The translations under genes and the position numbers were made by a program. From Chlorobiales bacterium Clorobi_01 (GTDB taxonomy: Bacteria > Bacteroidota > Chlorobiia > Chlorobiales > Chlorobiaceae), in contig LUZT01000007.1 of NCBI GenBank assembly GCA_001602925.1, forward strand, positions 1 through 49,599: a DNA stretch of 49,599 bases, read 5' to 3'. The notes beneath the pieces are model-generated. The model was not told where the DNA came from. It made no database searches and was given only the letters and a program-made list of their open reading frames with translations. Positions 1 through 8,266 of this stretch are shown in pieces; within the stretch, counting starts at the first letter, position 1, and each line of letters starts with the position of its first letter.

Positions 1-1
1 C

Positions 2-100
2 TATAGGAATATTTTTTGGTTAGATGTACTTGGCGTTTTACAAGGTATGCATGTAAGGTATTTATTTCTTATTTCCATTATAGTTTTTTGCCTTGTATAA
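2..100 (+). CDS. C-terminal fragment of an unknown membrane protein (5' end outside window)
   Basis: An open frame enters from the left edge and ends at TAA 98-100, giving the last 32 residues of a protein. The tail is hydrophobic (LFLISIIVFCLV at the very end), as in a protein ending with a membrane helix. It stops 23 bp before the next start, so it is probably cotranscribed with the DUF4282 gene. The fragment is too short to name a family, and chance openness in AT-rich DNA is possible. Confidence 0.4.
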   Translation, partial: YRNIFWLDVLGVLQGMHVRYLFLISIIVFCLV

Positions 101-123
101 AAAAATAATAAAAGGAGGGAGTT

Positions 124-429
124 ATGGATAAGCATAATTTTTTCGGGAAGCTTTTTGATTTGTCTTTTAGTGAGTTTATTACACTTCAGATAATAAAATA
201 TCTATATATTATTTCGGTCGTATTTAGTGGTATTGTGTCGCTTGGTGTTTTGGGGGGAGGCTTTGCTGCTATGCGATATGATTTCTTGAAAGGGATTACT
301 GGTGTATTGCTTTCTCCGGTAATTTTTATTCTTTTAATAGTATTGTTTCGATTGTTGCTTGAGGGGGTTGTTGCGGTTTTTCGTATTGCTGAAAATACGA
401 CAATTCTGGTAGAGAAAAATAATCATTGA
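124..429 (+). CDS. DUF4282 family small membrane protein
   Basis: This 101-residue protein matches the DUF4282 pattern: an N-terminal FF-x-KLFD-SFSEFIT segment (about residues 6-20), a first membrane helix near 22-47, a second near 60-85, and the characteristic FRIAENT motif near the C-terminus. The family is small, membrane-embedded and of unknown function. An excellent Shine-Dalgarno (AGGAGGG, 114-120) fixes the ATG. It follows a partial hydrophobic frame and precedes a lipoprotein gene on the same strand, so an envelope-related cluster is likely. Base composition is far more AT-rich than the rest of the window, which suggests transfer or an atypical island. The family call is made from memory of the motif. 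Confidence 0.8.
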   Translation: MDKHNFFGKLFDLSFSEFITLQIIKYLYIISVVFSGIVSLGVLGGGFAAMRYDFLKGITGVLLSPVIFILLIVLFRLLLEGVVAVFRIAENTTILVEKNNH

Positions 430-554
430 TTCAGCAGATTGAGGATAGTATCTGCTTTTTATTTTGTAGGTAAAAAGTTGATTCGTGTGATGTGTGCCAG
501 TTGTTGTGTGGTTGTTTATTGGAATAATTTATTCATATTAAACAGGACTCTGCT

Positions 555-1172
555 GTGCTTAAAAAGAATATTAGAATCGGGATTTTATTCGGATTGCCTT
601 TATGCTTTTTGATTGTGGTGTTTCTTAGTGGTTGTCTCGTGCCTGAAAATTTTGTTGCAAGTGTACGTGTTGATAGGAAGGGTAACTATGATTTTAAATA
701 TGATGGAATAATGGCATATTTGCCTGTGGTTGCGGCCAATAAAGAAGGTGAATATGATAAAAAAAATGCTAAAGAACTTGTGGCGCTTGGCGAAAAAGTG
801 ATGAAGGAGGATCCGAGCTTTAAAGAGTATAGGTATATTGGTAATGGTAGGTATAAGGTTCTGGTTGAAAAGGTTTGCTTGCCTGGGGAGTCATATTATT
901 TTATGTCAAAAGAGATGAAATTTTTTTCAGTTCAGCCCATTGAGAACGGTAGGATAAAAATTACAGGATTTAAGCCAAATGCAGAGGCGATTAGTCAGTT
1001 GAGTTCTTTAGGTGTTAAGATAAATGGAAAACTAAGTGTTTCTGTGCCTTGGGGTGCAAAAATTATCAGGCATAACGCTGATCAGGAGCCCTTTTTCTTT
1101 GGTTTGTTTGGGTCTTATATATGGGATATTGATAAGCCAGATGCTGATCCTAATATTATTATAAAGCTATAG
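555..1172 (+). CDS. Predicted lipoprotein of unknown function (GTG start)
   Basis: A 205-residue protein beginning at GTG 555 has a basic N-terminus (LKKNIR), a hydrophobic core and a lipobox LSGC with the modified cysteine at residue 27, so it should be a lipidated envelope protein. The mature part has no motif I recognise; it is lysine- and tyrosine-rich and mixes beta-type stretches with a KEMKFFSVQP-like segment. The GTG start has only a weak ribosome site, but it is the only start that keeps the whole signal peptide. Codon use is AT-rich like the DUF4282 gene 125 bp upstream, so the two probably share an origin. Confidence 0.65.
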   Translation: MLKKNIRIGILFGLPLCFLIVVFLSGCLVPENFVASVRVDRKGNYDFKYDGIMAYLPVVAANKEGEYDKKNAKELVALGEKVMKEDPSFKEYRYIGNGRYKVLVEKVCLPGESYYFMSKEMKFFSVQPIENGRIKITGFKPNAEAISQLSSLGVKINGKLSVSVPWGAKIIRHNADQEPFFFGLFGSYIWDIDKPDADPNIIIKL

Positions 1173-1428
1173 TCGATGATTTTATTTTTGTAGTCTTATC
1201 TGTAAATGAATTATTTTAAATATCTGAGTATGTATTCATTGAGGCTTTAATGAAGGATATTTGATTATAGTAATTATCTCGGTTTGATCGTTAAATTGCA
1301 AGCATAACAAACAGTTTACCCCCAGAGCATTCACCTGTTTCAGGTTTCCGTTCAGGGGGTAAAATTTTATAGCCTTACGTTGTCGATCTCATTATCTCAG
1401 AACTATCGGCATCAGCCACAAGCACCTC
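1173..1428. other. AT-rich intergenic stretch with nested hairpin
   Basis: There is no gene here. The sequence lies between the stop of the plus-strand lipoprotein and the stop of the minus-strand Pro/Lys-repeat gene. Base composition changes from AT-rich to GC-rich at about 1380. The only structure seen is the hairpin at 1315-1363, listed separately. Confidence 0.6.
1315..1370. terminator. Nested hairpin between convergent genes, probable bidirectional terminator
   Basis: The outer stem pairs TTTACCCCC (1315-1323) with GGGGGTAAA (1355-1363). Inside its loop a second stem pairs ACCTG (1333-1337) with CAGGT (1341-1345). On the plus strand the stem is followed by AAAATTTTAT. It lies between two convergent stops, which fits a terminator, although the T-run is imperfect. 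Confidence 0.5.
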
Positions 1429-1782
1429 TCAAAGCTTCGGGGTGCCGCCGGGGAAGATGTTGAGCATTCTTGTTTTGGCGACGGGCCTTGACCGCATGTC
1501 GCGATTTTCGGGCGTTGTTTTTGCGCTGCCAGCGACAACGCCGGAGCGCGTGTAGGTGTCAAATGGGGCAAGTCTCTGACCGCCGATCTGGGCATTTGAG
1601 GGTCTGCCTGCGACGTTCGGTTTCGGCTTTGGGCTGCTGGCTACGTTGGGTTTCGGTTTCGGGCTGGCACCAGGAGGTGTATCGGATGGGGAGCTTGCAA
1701 CAGCGGGTTTTGGTTTCGGGGAGCCGCTTGCAGGTGTGTTGGATTGCATGTCTGCTTGGGCGGGTTCCGTTGGCTGTGTCAT
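1429..1782 (-). CDS. Small Pro/Lys-rich repeat protein of unknown function
   Basis: This 117-residue protein has a low-complexity first half built on repeated SPKPKP-x-VASSP units (three copies, about residues 20-58), then a basic, more complex C-terminal half ending IFPGGTPKL. It has no signal peptide or membrane helix and only neutral/basic character. The gene is real on translational grounds: AAGGAGG sits 5 bp before the ATG, one of the best ribosome sites in the window. The Pro/Lys/Ala composition recalls the N-terminal extension of the green-sulfur reaction-centre protein PscB, but the ferredoxin cysteines are absent, so I do not propose homology. Function unknown. Confidence 0.65.
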   Translation of the reverse strand: MTQPTEPAQADMQSNTPASGSPKPKPAVASSPSDTPPGASPKPKPNVASSPKPKPNVAGRPSNAQIGGQRLAPFDTYTRSGVVAGSAKTTPENRDMRSRPVAKTRMLNIFPGGTPKL

Positions 1783-1815
1783 GATAACCTCCTTGATAAA
1801 TGGTTTTTGGTCAGA

Positions 1816-1844
1816 ATATTCAGGCGAATTCCGGTTAAGGTCAA
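1816..1844 (-). promoter_or_regulatory. Possible promoter of the Pro/Lys-repeat gene
   Basis: Reading the minus strand, TTGACC (complement of 1839-1844) and GAATAT (complement of 1816-1821) are separated by 17 bp and lie just upstream of the strong ribosome site of the gene starting at 1782. The match to a housekeeping-sigma promoter is only fair. Confidence 0.3.
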
Positions 1845-2171
1845 GGAAAAAAGCATCGAAAGACAGAGAGGAAATAAGGAAATCCGAAATGGCGTTTAAT
1901 GTATAAGTGTTTAAAGTAAAGATACTTACAGCTCTGCAACGGGATGGGCGAAACCGTGATTCTGTTGTATAGCTATCGGATCAGAACTGCTTGTTAATTA
2001 CAGTTCTCGATGGGAATGAAGATTTCAGGTAGAACAGCTTGTGTTTTCTGACAGCGCGAATGCACTGTTTTTTCAGGTACCACTTACAAGCTGTAGCGCT
2101 GAAGATACATAATTATCGGGAAGCCTGGAAATGTATGGCCCTGTTTTTGTGTCTTGTCCGCTTGCGGGAGA

Positions 2172-2221
2172 AAACAGGAGAGGCTGTCTCCCAAGCCAAT
2201 CCGAAACAGCCTCTCCTGTTT
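2172..2221 (-). terminator. 16-bp perfect hairpin downstream of the amidase gene
   Basis: A perfect 16-bp stem (2172-2187 with 2206-2221) encloses an 18-base loop, 28 bp beyond the amidase stop. Neither side has a clean T-run, so it may act as an RNA-stabilising or factor-dependent 3' structure rather than a classic intrinsic terminator. Confidence 0.55.
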
Positions 2222-2249
2222 GAGCCTTTTAACCTGCTGAGGAAATAAT

Positions 2250-3026
2250 CTACCCCGCTTGCTGTTTCAGGAATTCCCGATACTTTGGCATCGACATGGA
2301 AAGAGAGCCGCCGGGGTCATTTTTTCTTCCTGGGCTGACCTCATCGTGACCAACCACAAAGTCCAGACTGAATACATCCGGGTTGTTTTTATGGAGCCAG
2401 AGCAACAGACGCGTCAAGGCCTCTTCCTGCTCTTTTGTGTATTTTTCGTAATAACCCGCTTGCTGGTTGTCGGTTTTGGCCTTGATGTACCGAACCTCTC
2501 CCTCGGTGACTGCCGTTTGATACCAGGTTTTATAGGTTGATCCCTCTTTGGTCAACGGACCCGCGCACTCGATTTCTATTCCAACCAGCTCATCGCTTAC
2601 TGTGCCATTCAGGCCCGGATAACTGCTTTTTCCGGCGTGGTATCCCCATGAGTCGAGCGGGAAATTCTGGCCGATATTGCCATCCTTGTCGATAACGAAA
2701 TAGAGATACCCCTGCTCGGTCTGGTATTTCAGCGCCGGTTTGAGGCCATTCCGCCGCCCGGCAGTGAAGTGGACGACCGCGCCTTTCGGATAACCTGTCG
2801 CATAGCTGCCGCGTGAAACCGCCGGAGCAAAATCTGTTTCCGCGAAGGGGCACCAGAGAAGGTGCTGACCGCCGGTTGAAACCGATGGCCTGACATCAGG
2901 AGCAGATTCAGGATCGAGGAGTTCCGTCAGAAGTTCAAGAACGTCTCGCTGTGAATTTGCATCTGACCACCGTTCGCGCACATACCAGCGAACCGTGTAA
3001 AGCTTTTGTTTTTCGTCTTTCGTCAT
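2250..3026 (-). CDS. N-acetylmuramoyl-L-alanine amidase (Amidase_2 / PGRP-like)
   Basis: The 258-residue protein should cleave the amide bond between MurNAc and L-Ala in peptidoglycan. A helical N-terminal region (about 1-60) precedes an Amidase_2 domain. Zinc ligands can be read as His86 in VVHFTAG, and His227 and Asp237 in GHDEVSPGRKNDPGG; SWGYHAGKS (His130) and VGIEIECAG are further family landmarks. ATG 3026 is chosen over a start 13 codons upstream because AAGGAGGA lies 7 bp before it. No signal peptide is visible, so export or a cytoplasmic muropeptide-recycling role remains open. Phage-like amidases share this domain, but no phage genes flank it. Confidence 0.88.
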   Translation of the reverse strand: MTKDEKQKLYTVRWYVRERWSDANSQRDVLELLTELLDPESAPDVRPSVSTGGQHLLWCPFAETDFAPAVSRGSYATGYPKGAVVHFTAGRRNGLKPALKYQTEQGYLYFVIDKDGNIGQNFPLDSWGYHAGKSSYPGLNGTVSDELVGIEIECAGPLTKEGSTYKTWYQTAVTEGEVRYIKAKTDNQQAGYYEKYTKEQEEALTRLLLWLHKNNPDVFSLDFVVGHDEVSPGRKNDPGGSLSMSMPKYREFLKQQAG

Positions 3027-3283
3027 TGGATTTTCCTCCTTGGAATGGTTTCCGGAAACTTCCATCGAACATTTTGAAAGTTACATTTTACCATCCGGTT
3101 TGTCCAGCCGTAAGAGAGCAGTGTCATGTAGCCCGTAAAATTATTTGACAACAGAAGGGCGTCTGTTTCCGGGCTGATTTTGTCAGTTCATTCGTCACTG
3201 AACGGAAAGCGGTTTTTTTGCAAGCCGTGTGTTGATAACTTTCAGAAAAGGTGTTTTTGCGCTGAATCTTCACACGACGGCTC

Positions 3284-5647
3284 ATGAGGCAGCTTAACCG
3301 GAAATTGCTCCGCGATCTTCTGCACATGAAGGGGCAGATGCTGGCCGTCACGGCGGTGGTGGCGTGCGGCATCGCGATGTTCGTGTCGATGAGCAACGTG
3401 AAGTATTCGCTCGAAATGACACGGGCCGACTACTACAGCCGCTTCCGGTTCGCCGATCTGTTCATGCAGCTCAAGCGCGCGCCGGAGTTCACACTCGAAG
3501 CGGTGCGGCGTATTCCGGGCGTGGCGACCGTCGCGCCGCGCATCGTGACCAACGTGACCCTCGACGTGCCCGGCCTCGACGAACCGGCCACGGCGCAGCT
3601 CGTCTCGCTGCCCGACCGGAGCGAACCGGCGCTGAATGGCGTGTTCATCGCCGAGGGGCGGATGCTCGACCCCTCAAGGCCGGAGGAGGTGATTGCGAGC
3701 AAGCCCTTCATGAAGGCGAACCATTTGAAACCCGGCGACCATATCGGGGCGGTTATCAACGGGCGGTGGAAACGCCTCCTGATCGTGGGCGTCGGCCTCT
3801 CGCCGGAGTATATTTACGAGGTGCAGCCGGGCGCTTTTTTCCCCGACAACCGCCGTTTCGGGGTGTTCTGGATGAGCCGCAAGGCGCTCGAATCGGCGCT
3901 CGACATGACGGGCGCGTTCAACGACCTCTCGTTGACGCTCACGCACGGCGCGTCCGGAAAAGAGGTGATCCGCCAGCTCGACCGGATGTTTTCGCGCTAT
4001 GGTTCGCTCGGCGCGTACGGGCGCGACCAGCAGATGTCCGACCGCTTCATCGGCGACGAGATCCGGATTCTCGGCATGGAGATCACCGTCTTGCCGACGA
4101 TCTTTCTCGCCGTCGCGGTGTTCCTGCTCAACATCGTGCTCCAGCGGCTGGTGAGCACGCAGCGCGAGCAGATCGCCGTGCTCAAGGCGAATGGCTACGG
4201 TGACGAAGAGGTGGGACTGCACGTGCTCGGCTTCGCGCTCGCGCCGACCGTCGCGGGGGTGGTGCTCGGCACGGGGCTTGGCGCCTGGCTTGGCTCAGCG
4301 CTGTTGCGGCTTTACGGCGACGTTTACAATTTCCCGCGGCTGCTCTACGTTTTCCGCATGGAGAACGCGCTCGGCGCGGTACTCCTGAGCTTCGGAGCGG
4401 CGGTCGGCGGGGCGCTGGCGGCGGCACGTCGCGCCGTGAAACTGCCGCCAGCCGAGGCGATGCGTCCGGAGTCGCCGCCGGTCTACCGGCCCGGATTGCT
4501 CGACAAGTCTCCAATCGCGCACAAACTGTCCACGCCGGTGCGCATCATCCTGCGCAACATCGAGCGCCATCCGTTCAAATCGGCGCTTTCCGTCACCATG
4601 ATCTCGCTCGCGGTGGCCATTCTCGTGGCCGGGCGCTACACCTTCGATTCGGTCGAGCGCATGAGCGAGGTGGAGTTCGGCTCGCGCCACCGGGAGGATG
4701 TCACCGTGATTTTCAACGACGCCATGCCGCCCTCGGTCGCCAACAGCTTCGCCTCGATGAAAGGGGTGCTCGAAGCGGAGTACTACCGCGAGGAGCCGGT
4801 GAAGCTGACCAATGGCTACCGTTCGCGGCGGCAGACGCTGAAGGGATTGCAGAAGACTGACGGTTTGCAGCGGCTCATCGACAGCCACGACCGCCCGCAG
4901 CGCTTGCCGCACCAAGGATTGCTGCTGACCAAAACGCTCGCCGACCTGCTCGGCGTCAAGCCCGGCGACGTGCTGCATGTCGATTTTCTGCAGGGCGCGC
5001 GCCGCTCCGTCGAGGTGCCGGTGGCCGGAACCATCGACGAAATTCTCGGCATGTCGGCCTACCTGTGCCTCGACGAGCTGAACCGGCTGGCCGGAGACGG
5101 CGGTGCCTTGAGCGCGGGGGTGCTGAAGATCGACGTCTCGAAAAGCGCGGAGCTGAATGACCGGTTTAAGCGCACGCCGGGAGTGGCCGGAATCATGATG
5201 TTGCAGGCGCTGAAAAAAAGCTTCGACGAAATGATCGCCAAAAGCATGAACACATCGACCTTCATTCTGACCTCGTTCGCCTGCGTGCTGGCCTTCGCGA
5301 TGATCTACAACGGCGCTCGTATCACACTTTCGGAGCGGGCGCGGGAGCTGTCGAGCCTGCGGGTGCTCGGCATGACCAAACGGGAGATCGCGGTGATTCT
5401 GCTTGGCGAACAGGCGATTTTCTGCATTGCGGCCATTCCGCTCGGATTCCTGTTCGGCATTATTCTTTCGACGCTCCTGGCCAAGGCGCTCAGCTCCGAA
5501 CTTTACCGTTTACCGCTGGTTTTCACACCGGCCAACTTTCTTTTTGCATTTACGGTTATGGTTACGGTTGCGGTCGTAACGGGAGCGCTTGTCGGCAGAA
5601 AAATCGTGAAGCTCGACCTGATCGCCGTTCTGAAAACAAGAGAGTGA
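3284..5647 (+). CDS. ABC transporter permease, FtsX/MacB-type with two FtsX domains
   Basis: A 787-residue membrane protein with two MacB/FtsX-like halves. A first membrane helix near residues 15-38 is followed by a large periplasmic domain (about 40-255), then helices near 258-282, 305-335 and 350-378. The second half repeats this: a helix near 435-455, a periplasmic domain to about 645, and three C-terminal helices. Such proteins couple cytoplasmic ATP hydrolysis to movement of lipids, peptides or drugs. It is followed 1 bp later by an HlyD-type adaptor, forming an exporter pair. No ABC ATPase gene is adjacent, which is unusual. The ATG at 3284 has no clear ribosome site. Confidence 0.85.
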   Translation: MRQLNRKLLRDLLHMKGQMLAVTAVVACGIAMFVSMSNVKYSLEMTRADYYSRFRFADLFMQLKRAPEFTLEAVRRIPGVATVAPRIVTNVTLDVPGLDEPATAQLVSLPDRSEPALNGVFIAEGRMLDPSRPEEVIASKPFMKANHLKPGDHIGAVINGRWKRLLIVGVGLSPEYIYEVQPGAFFPDNRRFGVFWMSRKALESALDMTGAFNDLSLTLTHGASGKEVIRQLDRMFSRYGSLGAYGRDQQMSDRFIGDEIRILGMEITVLPTIFLAVAVFLLNIVLQRLVSTQREQIAVLKANGYGDEEVGLHVLGFALAPTVAGVVLGTGLGAWLGSALLRLYGDVYNFPRLLYVFRMENALGAVLLSFGAAVGGALAAARRAVKLPPAEAMRPESPPVYRPGLLDKSPIAHKLSTPVRIILRNIERHPFKSALSVTMISLAVAILVAGRYTFDSVERMSEVEFGSRHREDVTVIFNDAMPPSVANSFASMKGVLEAEYYREEPVKLTNGYRSRRQTLKGLQKTDGLQRLIDSHDRPQRLPHQGLLLTKTLADLLGVKPGDVLHVDFLQGARRSVEVPVAGTIDEILGMSAYLCLDELNRLAGDGGALSAGVLKIDVSKSAELNDRFKRTPGVAGIMMLQALKKSFDEMIAKSMNTSTFILTSFACVLAFAMIYNGARITLSERARELSSLRVLGMTKREIAVILLGEQAIFCIAAIPLGFLFGIILSTLLAKALSSELYRLPLVFTPANFLFAFTVMVTVAVVTGALVGRKIVKLDLIAVLKTRE

Positions 5648-5648
5648 T

Positions 5649-6818
5649 ATGAAACCTTTCAGTAAAACACAGCGCATTGTCGCCATTTCTTCAATCGCCG
5701 TGGCTATTCTGCTGTTTCTCGTGCTTCGGCCTGCGCCGTTGCCCGTCGATGCGGGTGTGGCGAGTTACGGGCCGCTGGAGGTCTCCGTCGAAGACGAGGG
5801 AATCACGAGGGTGATTGACCGCTTCACCGTTTCGTCTCCGGTCAACGGTAAGGTGTTGCGAAGCAAGCTGGTCGAGGGCGACAGCGTCCGGGCGGGCATG
5901 ACGGTGGCCGCGATCTTGCCGCCCGAGCAGAATGCGCTGGAGTACCGCGAATCGGCGGCGCAGGCAGGTTCCGCCTCGGCGTCGGTCAACGAAGCGCTGG
6001 CGCGGCAGCACGAAACCTCGGTGCGGCTCGCCCAGGCCCGCCTGAAAGCGGGGCGCTACGAGCGATTGTACAGCGAAGGCGCGGTCTCGAAGGAGGGCAG
6101 CGAGCTGGCCACCGAAGCGGCGGCGGTGCTTGAAAAGGAGGCGCGCGCGGCGACGGCGGCCGTCCGGGCGGCGCGGATGCAGGCCACGGCGGCGGAGGCT
6201 CGAATCGACGCCGGAGTCGCGAGCAAGGCGGTGGATGTCCGCTCGCCGGTCGATGGCAAGGTGCTGCGCATCATCGAAAAGAACGAGCGCTTCGTGCCCG
6301 CCGGAACGCCTCTGGTGGAGATTGGCAATCCGGGGCTGCTCGAAGTGGTGATCGACGTGCTTTCGTCGGACGCCGTGCGGGTCAGGCCGGGAGACCGCGT
6401 CTGGATCGAGGATTGGGGTGGCGGGGGAGCGCTCCCCGGAGTGGTGAAGCGAATCGAACCGGCTGCTTTCACCAAGGTCTCCGCGCTTGGCATCGAGGAG
6501 AAGCGGGTCAATATCATTGCCATGCTCGAAAAGCCCGAACCGCGCTTGGGCGACAACTTCCGCATTCAGGCGAAAATCGTGACGAACAAAGCCGACCGGG
6601 TGCTCCGCGTGCCGGTCAGCGCCCTCTTCAGAGGTGACGGCGGCTGGGAGGTGTTCGTCATCGACGGTGGACGTGCCAAAGTGCGAAAAATCAAAATCGG
6701 CATGAGAGGCGCCGACATGGCCGAAGTGCTTGGGGGCCTCCGCGAAGGCGAAAAAGTCGTGACGCATCCCCCGAACGAACTGGAACCAGGAATGCGCGTG
6801 GCTACGAAGGACGAATAA
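5649..6818 (+). CDS. HlyD/RND-type periplasmic adaptor protein
   Basis: This 389-residue protein is the membrane-fusion partner of the upstream permease. A single N-terminal membrane anchor (about 11-27) is followed by a biotinyl-lipoyl half (SPVNGKVLRSKLVEGDSV), an alanine-rich coiled-coil hairpin (about 95-190), the second lipoyl half (SPVDGKVLRIIEKNERFVP) and beta-barrel and membrane-proximal domains ending at EPGMRVATKDE. The two lipoyl halves share the motif SPV-(N/D)-GKVLR. The start is 1 bp after the permease stop, so translation is probably coupled. The adaptor would bridge the inner membrane to an outer-membrane channel; no TolC homologue is in the window. Confidence 0.88.
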   Translation: MKPFSKTQRIVAISSIAVAILLFLVLRPAPLPVDAGVASYGPLEVSVEDEGITRVIDRFTVSSPVNGKVLRSKLVEGDSVRAGMTVAAILPPEQNALEYRESAAQAGSASASVNEALARQHETSVRLAQARLKAGRYERLYSEGAVSKEGSELATEAAAVLEKEARAATAAVRAARMQATAAEARIDAGVASKAVDVRSPVDGKVLRIIEKNERFVPAGTPLVEIGNPGLLEVVIDVLSSDAVRVRPGDRVWIEDWGGGGALPGVVKRIEPAAFTKVSALGIEEKRVNIIAMLEKPEPRLGDNFRIQAKIVTNKADRVLRVPVSALFRGDGGWEVFVIDGGRAKVRKIKIGMRGADMAEVLGGLREGEKVVTHPPNELEPGMRVATKDE

Positions 6819-6822
6819 GGAA

Positions 6823-6834
6823 TTATGAATTGAA
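6823..6834 (+). repeat. Short dispersed 3'-flank repeat TTATGAATTGAA, copy 1
   Basis: This 12-mer follows the adaptor stop and is found again exactly at 14532-14543; related shorter forms lie at 11280-11287 (plus) and near 37690-37703 (complement). All copies are just after a gene end or in the gap beside one. Confidence 0.35.
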
Positions 6835-6917
6835 GAGAAAGAAGAACGGAAAGTTTTTTTTCATTCTTTTCCCATAAATCCTATTCGTTCCATTCTTGAA
6901 ACCATGCAAAGTCTCAA

Positions 6918-8264
6918 ATGAGCAACACAACGTCAACACTTCTCATTGCTGGAGCCGGCGCCTCCGGGATGCTGGCCGCTATTGCCGCCAGGCGAGTTGC
7001 TCGCGAGCATGGCGTCGCTGATGAGCGCCTGCGCATTGTGCTGCTTGAACGCAACCCCAAGCCGGGCAACAAGATCGCCATCTCCGGCGGCGGGCACTGC
7101 AACCTCACGCACGATGCTGACGTAAAAAGCCTGCTCGAAAAAGGATTTCTCAACAAAGGCGAGCGGCGGTTTCTGCGCCACGCCATTCACACGTTCAGCA
7201 ATGCCGATCTGCTGAAGCTGTTCGGGCACTATGGCCTGAAAACCGAGGCGCGGGAGGATGGCCGGGTGTTTCCGGTTTCCGGCAGGGCAGGCGAGGTGCT
7301 CGACCTCTTGCGGCGCATGGTAGAAGAGAGCGTCGTCACGCTCGTCACCGGCGCGAGGGTGGAGCGGCTGGAGTGCGGCGCGGCGGGCTTCGTCGCCCGT
7401 GCGGGGGAGCGGCGATTCGAGGCCGATGCGGCGATTCTGGCGACGGGCGGAGCATCGTGGGGTTCCGCCGGAACCACGGGCGACGGCAACCGACTGGCCG
7501 TTGCCGTGGGCCACGCAATCGCACCGGTCTTGCCCGCGCTCGCGCCGAACTATTTCACAGTGCCGCCGAGGCCGGAACTCGTGGGGATCACCTTGCGCAA
7601 CGTTCTGCTTGTGGCGAATGCGGAGGGCGCATCCGAATCGCGCCGTGGCGATGTGCTTATCAGTCATCGGGGAATTTCGGGGCCAGCGTGCCTTTCACTT
7701 TCACGCTCGGTCGCCGGGTTTCTCGCTTCCGGCAAAAAGGTCACGATTTCAGCTGATCTCTTTCCCGGCCATGACGAGGGCAAGCTCTCGGCCTTCATTC
7801 TCGACCAGGCGGCCCGCCACGGTACTCGTCAGGTGCGCACCTTTTTGCAGCGTTGCCCGCTCGCGCCGGAGCGCCTCGATGCGCCAGCCGACTCGTCGGC
7901 AGCGGAAACCATTCCCAACGCCTTCGCCGACGAAATCATGCGGTATGGGGGAATCGATCGGGAGGTGACGATGAGCGGCCTGACGAAAGCGCAGAGGCAA
8001 TGTCTTGTTTCGACGCTGAAGCGGCTTGGACTTGGTGCAGTGCGCAAAGTGCCGCTCGACCGGGCGGAGGTGTCGGCGGGCGGTGTTTCGCTGGGGGAAA
8101 TCGATCCGAAAACCATGCAGTCCAAAATTCACCCGAGACTCTACTGCTGCGGCGAACTGCTCGATTACGCGGGCGAGGTTGGCGGCTTCAATCTGCAAGC
8201 GGCATTCTCCACCGGCTGGGTTGCCGGTAGTCACGCCGCCCGCATGATCATCGAAAACTGCTAA
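6918..8264 (+). CDS. FAD-dependent oxidoreductase, HI0933/BaiN (YhiN) family
   Basis: A 448-residue flavoprotein. The N-terminal dinucleotide fold has GAGASGMLAAIAA (about 12-24) and an acidic residue after beta-2 (LLERN). The family hallmarks KPGNKIAISGGGHCNLTH, ATGGASWGSAGTTGDG and, near the C-terminus, CCGELLDYAGEVGGFNLQ are all present. Characterised relatives include bile-acid reductase BaiN, but most members, like this one, have no known substrate. It stands alone: the adaptor gene ends 99 bp upstream, and the next gene is convergent with a gap of only 2 bp. The N-terminal ATG begins the Rossmann strand at a normal distance, so the start is sound. Confidence 0.87.
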   Translation: MSNTTSTLLIAGAGASGMLAAIAARRVAREHGVADERLRIVLLERNPKPGNKIAISGGGHCNLTHDADVKSLLEKGFLNKGERRFLRHAIHTFSNADLLKLFGHYGLKTEAREDGRVFPVSGRAGEVLDLLRRMVEESVVTLVTGARVERLECGAAGFVARAGERRFEADAAILATGGASWGSAGTTGDGNRLAVAVGHAIAPVLPALAPNYFTVPPRPELVGITLRNVLLVANAEGASESRRGDVLISHRGISGPACLSLSRSVAGFLASGKKVTISADLFPGHDEGKLSAFILDQAARHGTRQVRTFLQRCPLAPERLDAPADSSAAETIPNAFADEIMRYGGIDREVTMSGLTKAQRQCLVSTLKRLGLGAVRKVPLDRAEVSAGGVSLGEIDPKTMQSKIHPRLYCCGELLDYAGEVGGFNLQAAFSTGWVAGSHAARMIIENC

Positions 8265-8266
8265 TT

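Larger units (their letters stand above)
1783..2249. other. Gene-free stretch with several inverted repeats
   Basis: No convincing gene was found in these 467 bases; a 69-codon plus-strand frame runs through a hairpin and has no ribosome site. Two perfect inverted repeats are present: AGAACTG 1983-1989 with CAGTTCT 2001-2007, and ACAGCTTGT 2034-2042 with ACAAGCTGT 2086-2094. A long hairpin at 2172-2221 is listed separately. Confidence 0.5.

Noticed and set aside
1429..1782. Homology of the SPKPKP protein to reaction-centre protein PscB
   Set aside because: Only the Pro/Lys/Ala-rich composition is shared; the ferredoxin-type cysteines that define PscB are absent.
1470..1784. 104-codon plus-strand frame opposite the SPKPKP protein
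   Set aside because: Arg/Cys-rich, no ribosome site, while the minus-strand frame has AAGGAGG before its ATG.
2039..2248. 69-codon plus-strand frame
   Set aside because: No ribosome site, runs through a strong hairpin and has a composition rich in Cys and Leu unlike nearby proteins.
5691..6767. 358-codon minus-strand frame opposite the HlyD adaptor
   Set aside because: His/Arg-rich shadow sequence without motifs; the plus-strand adaptor is unambiguous.
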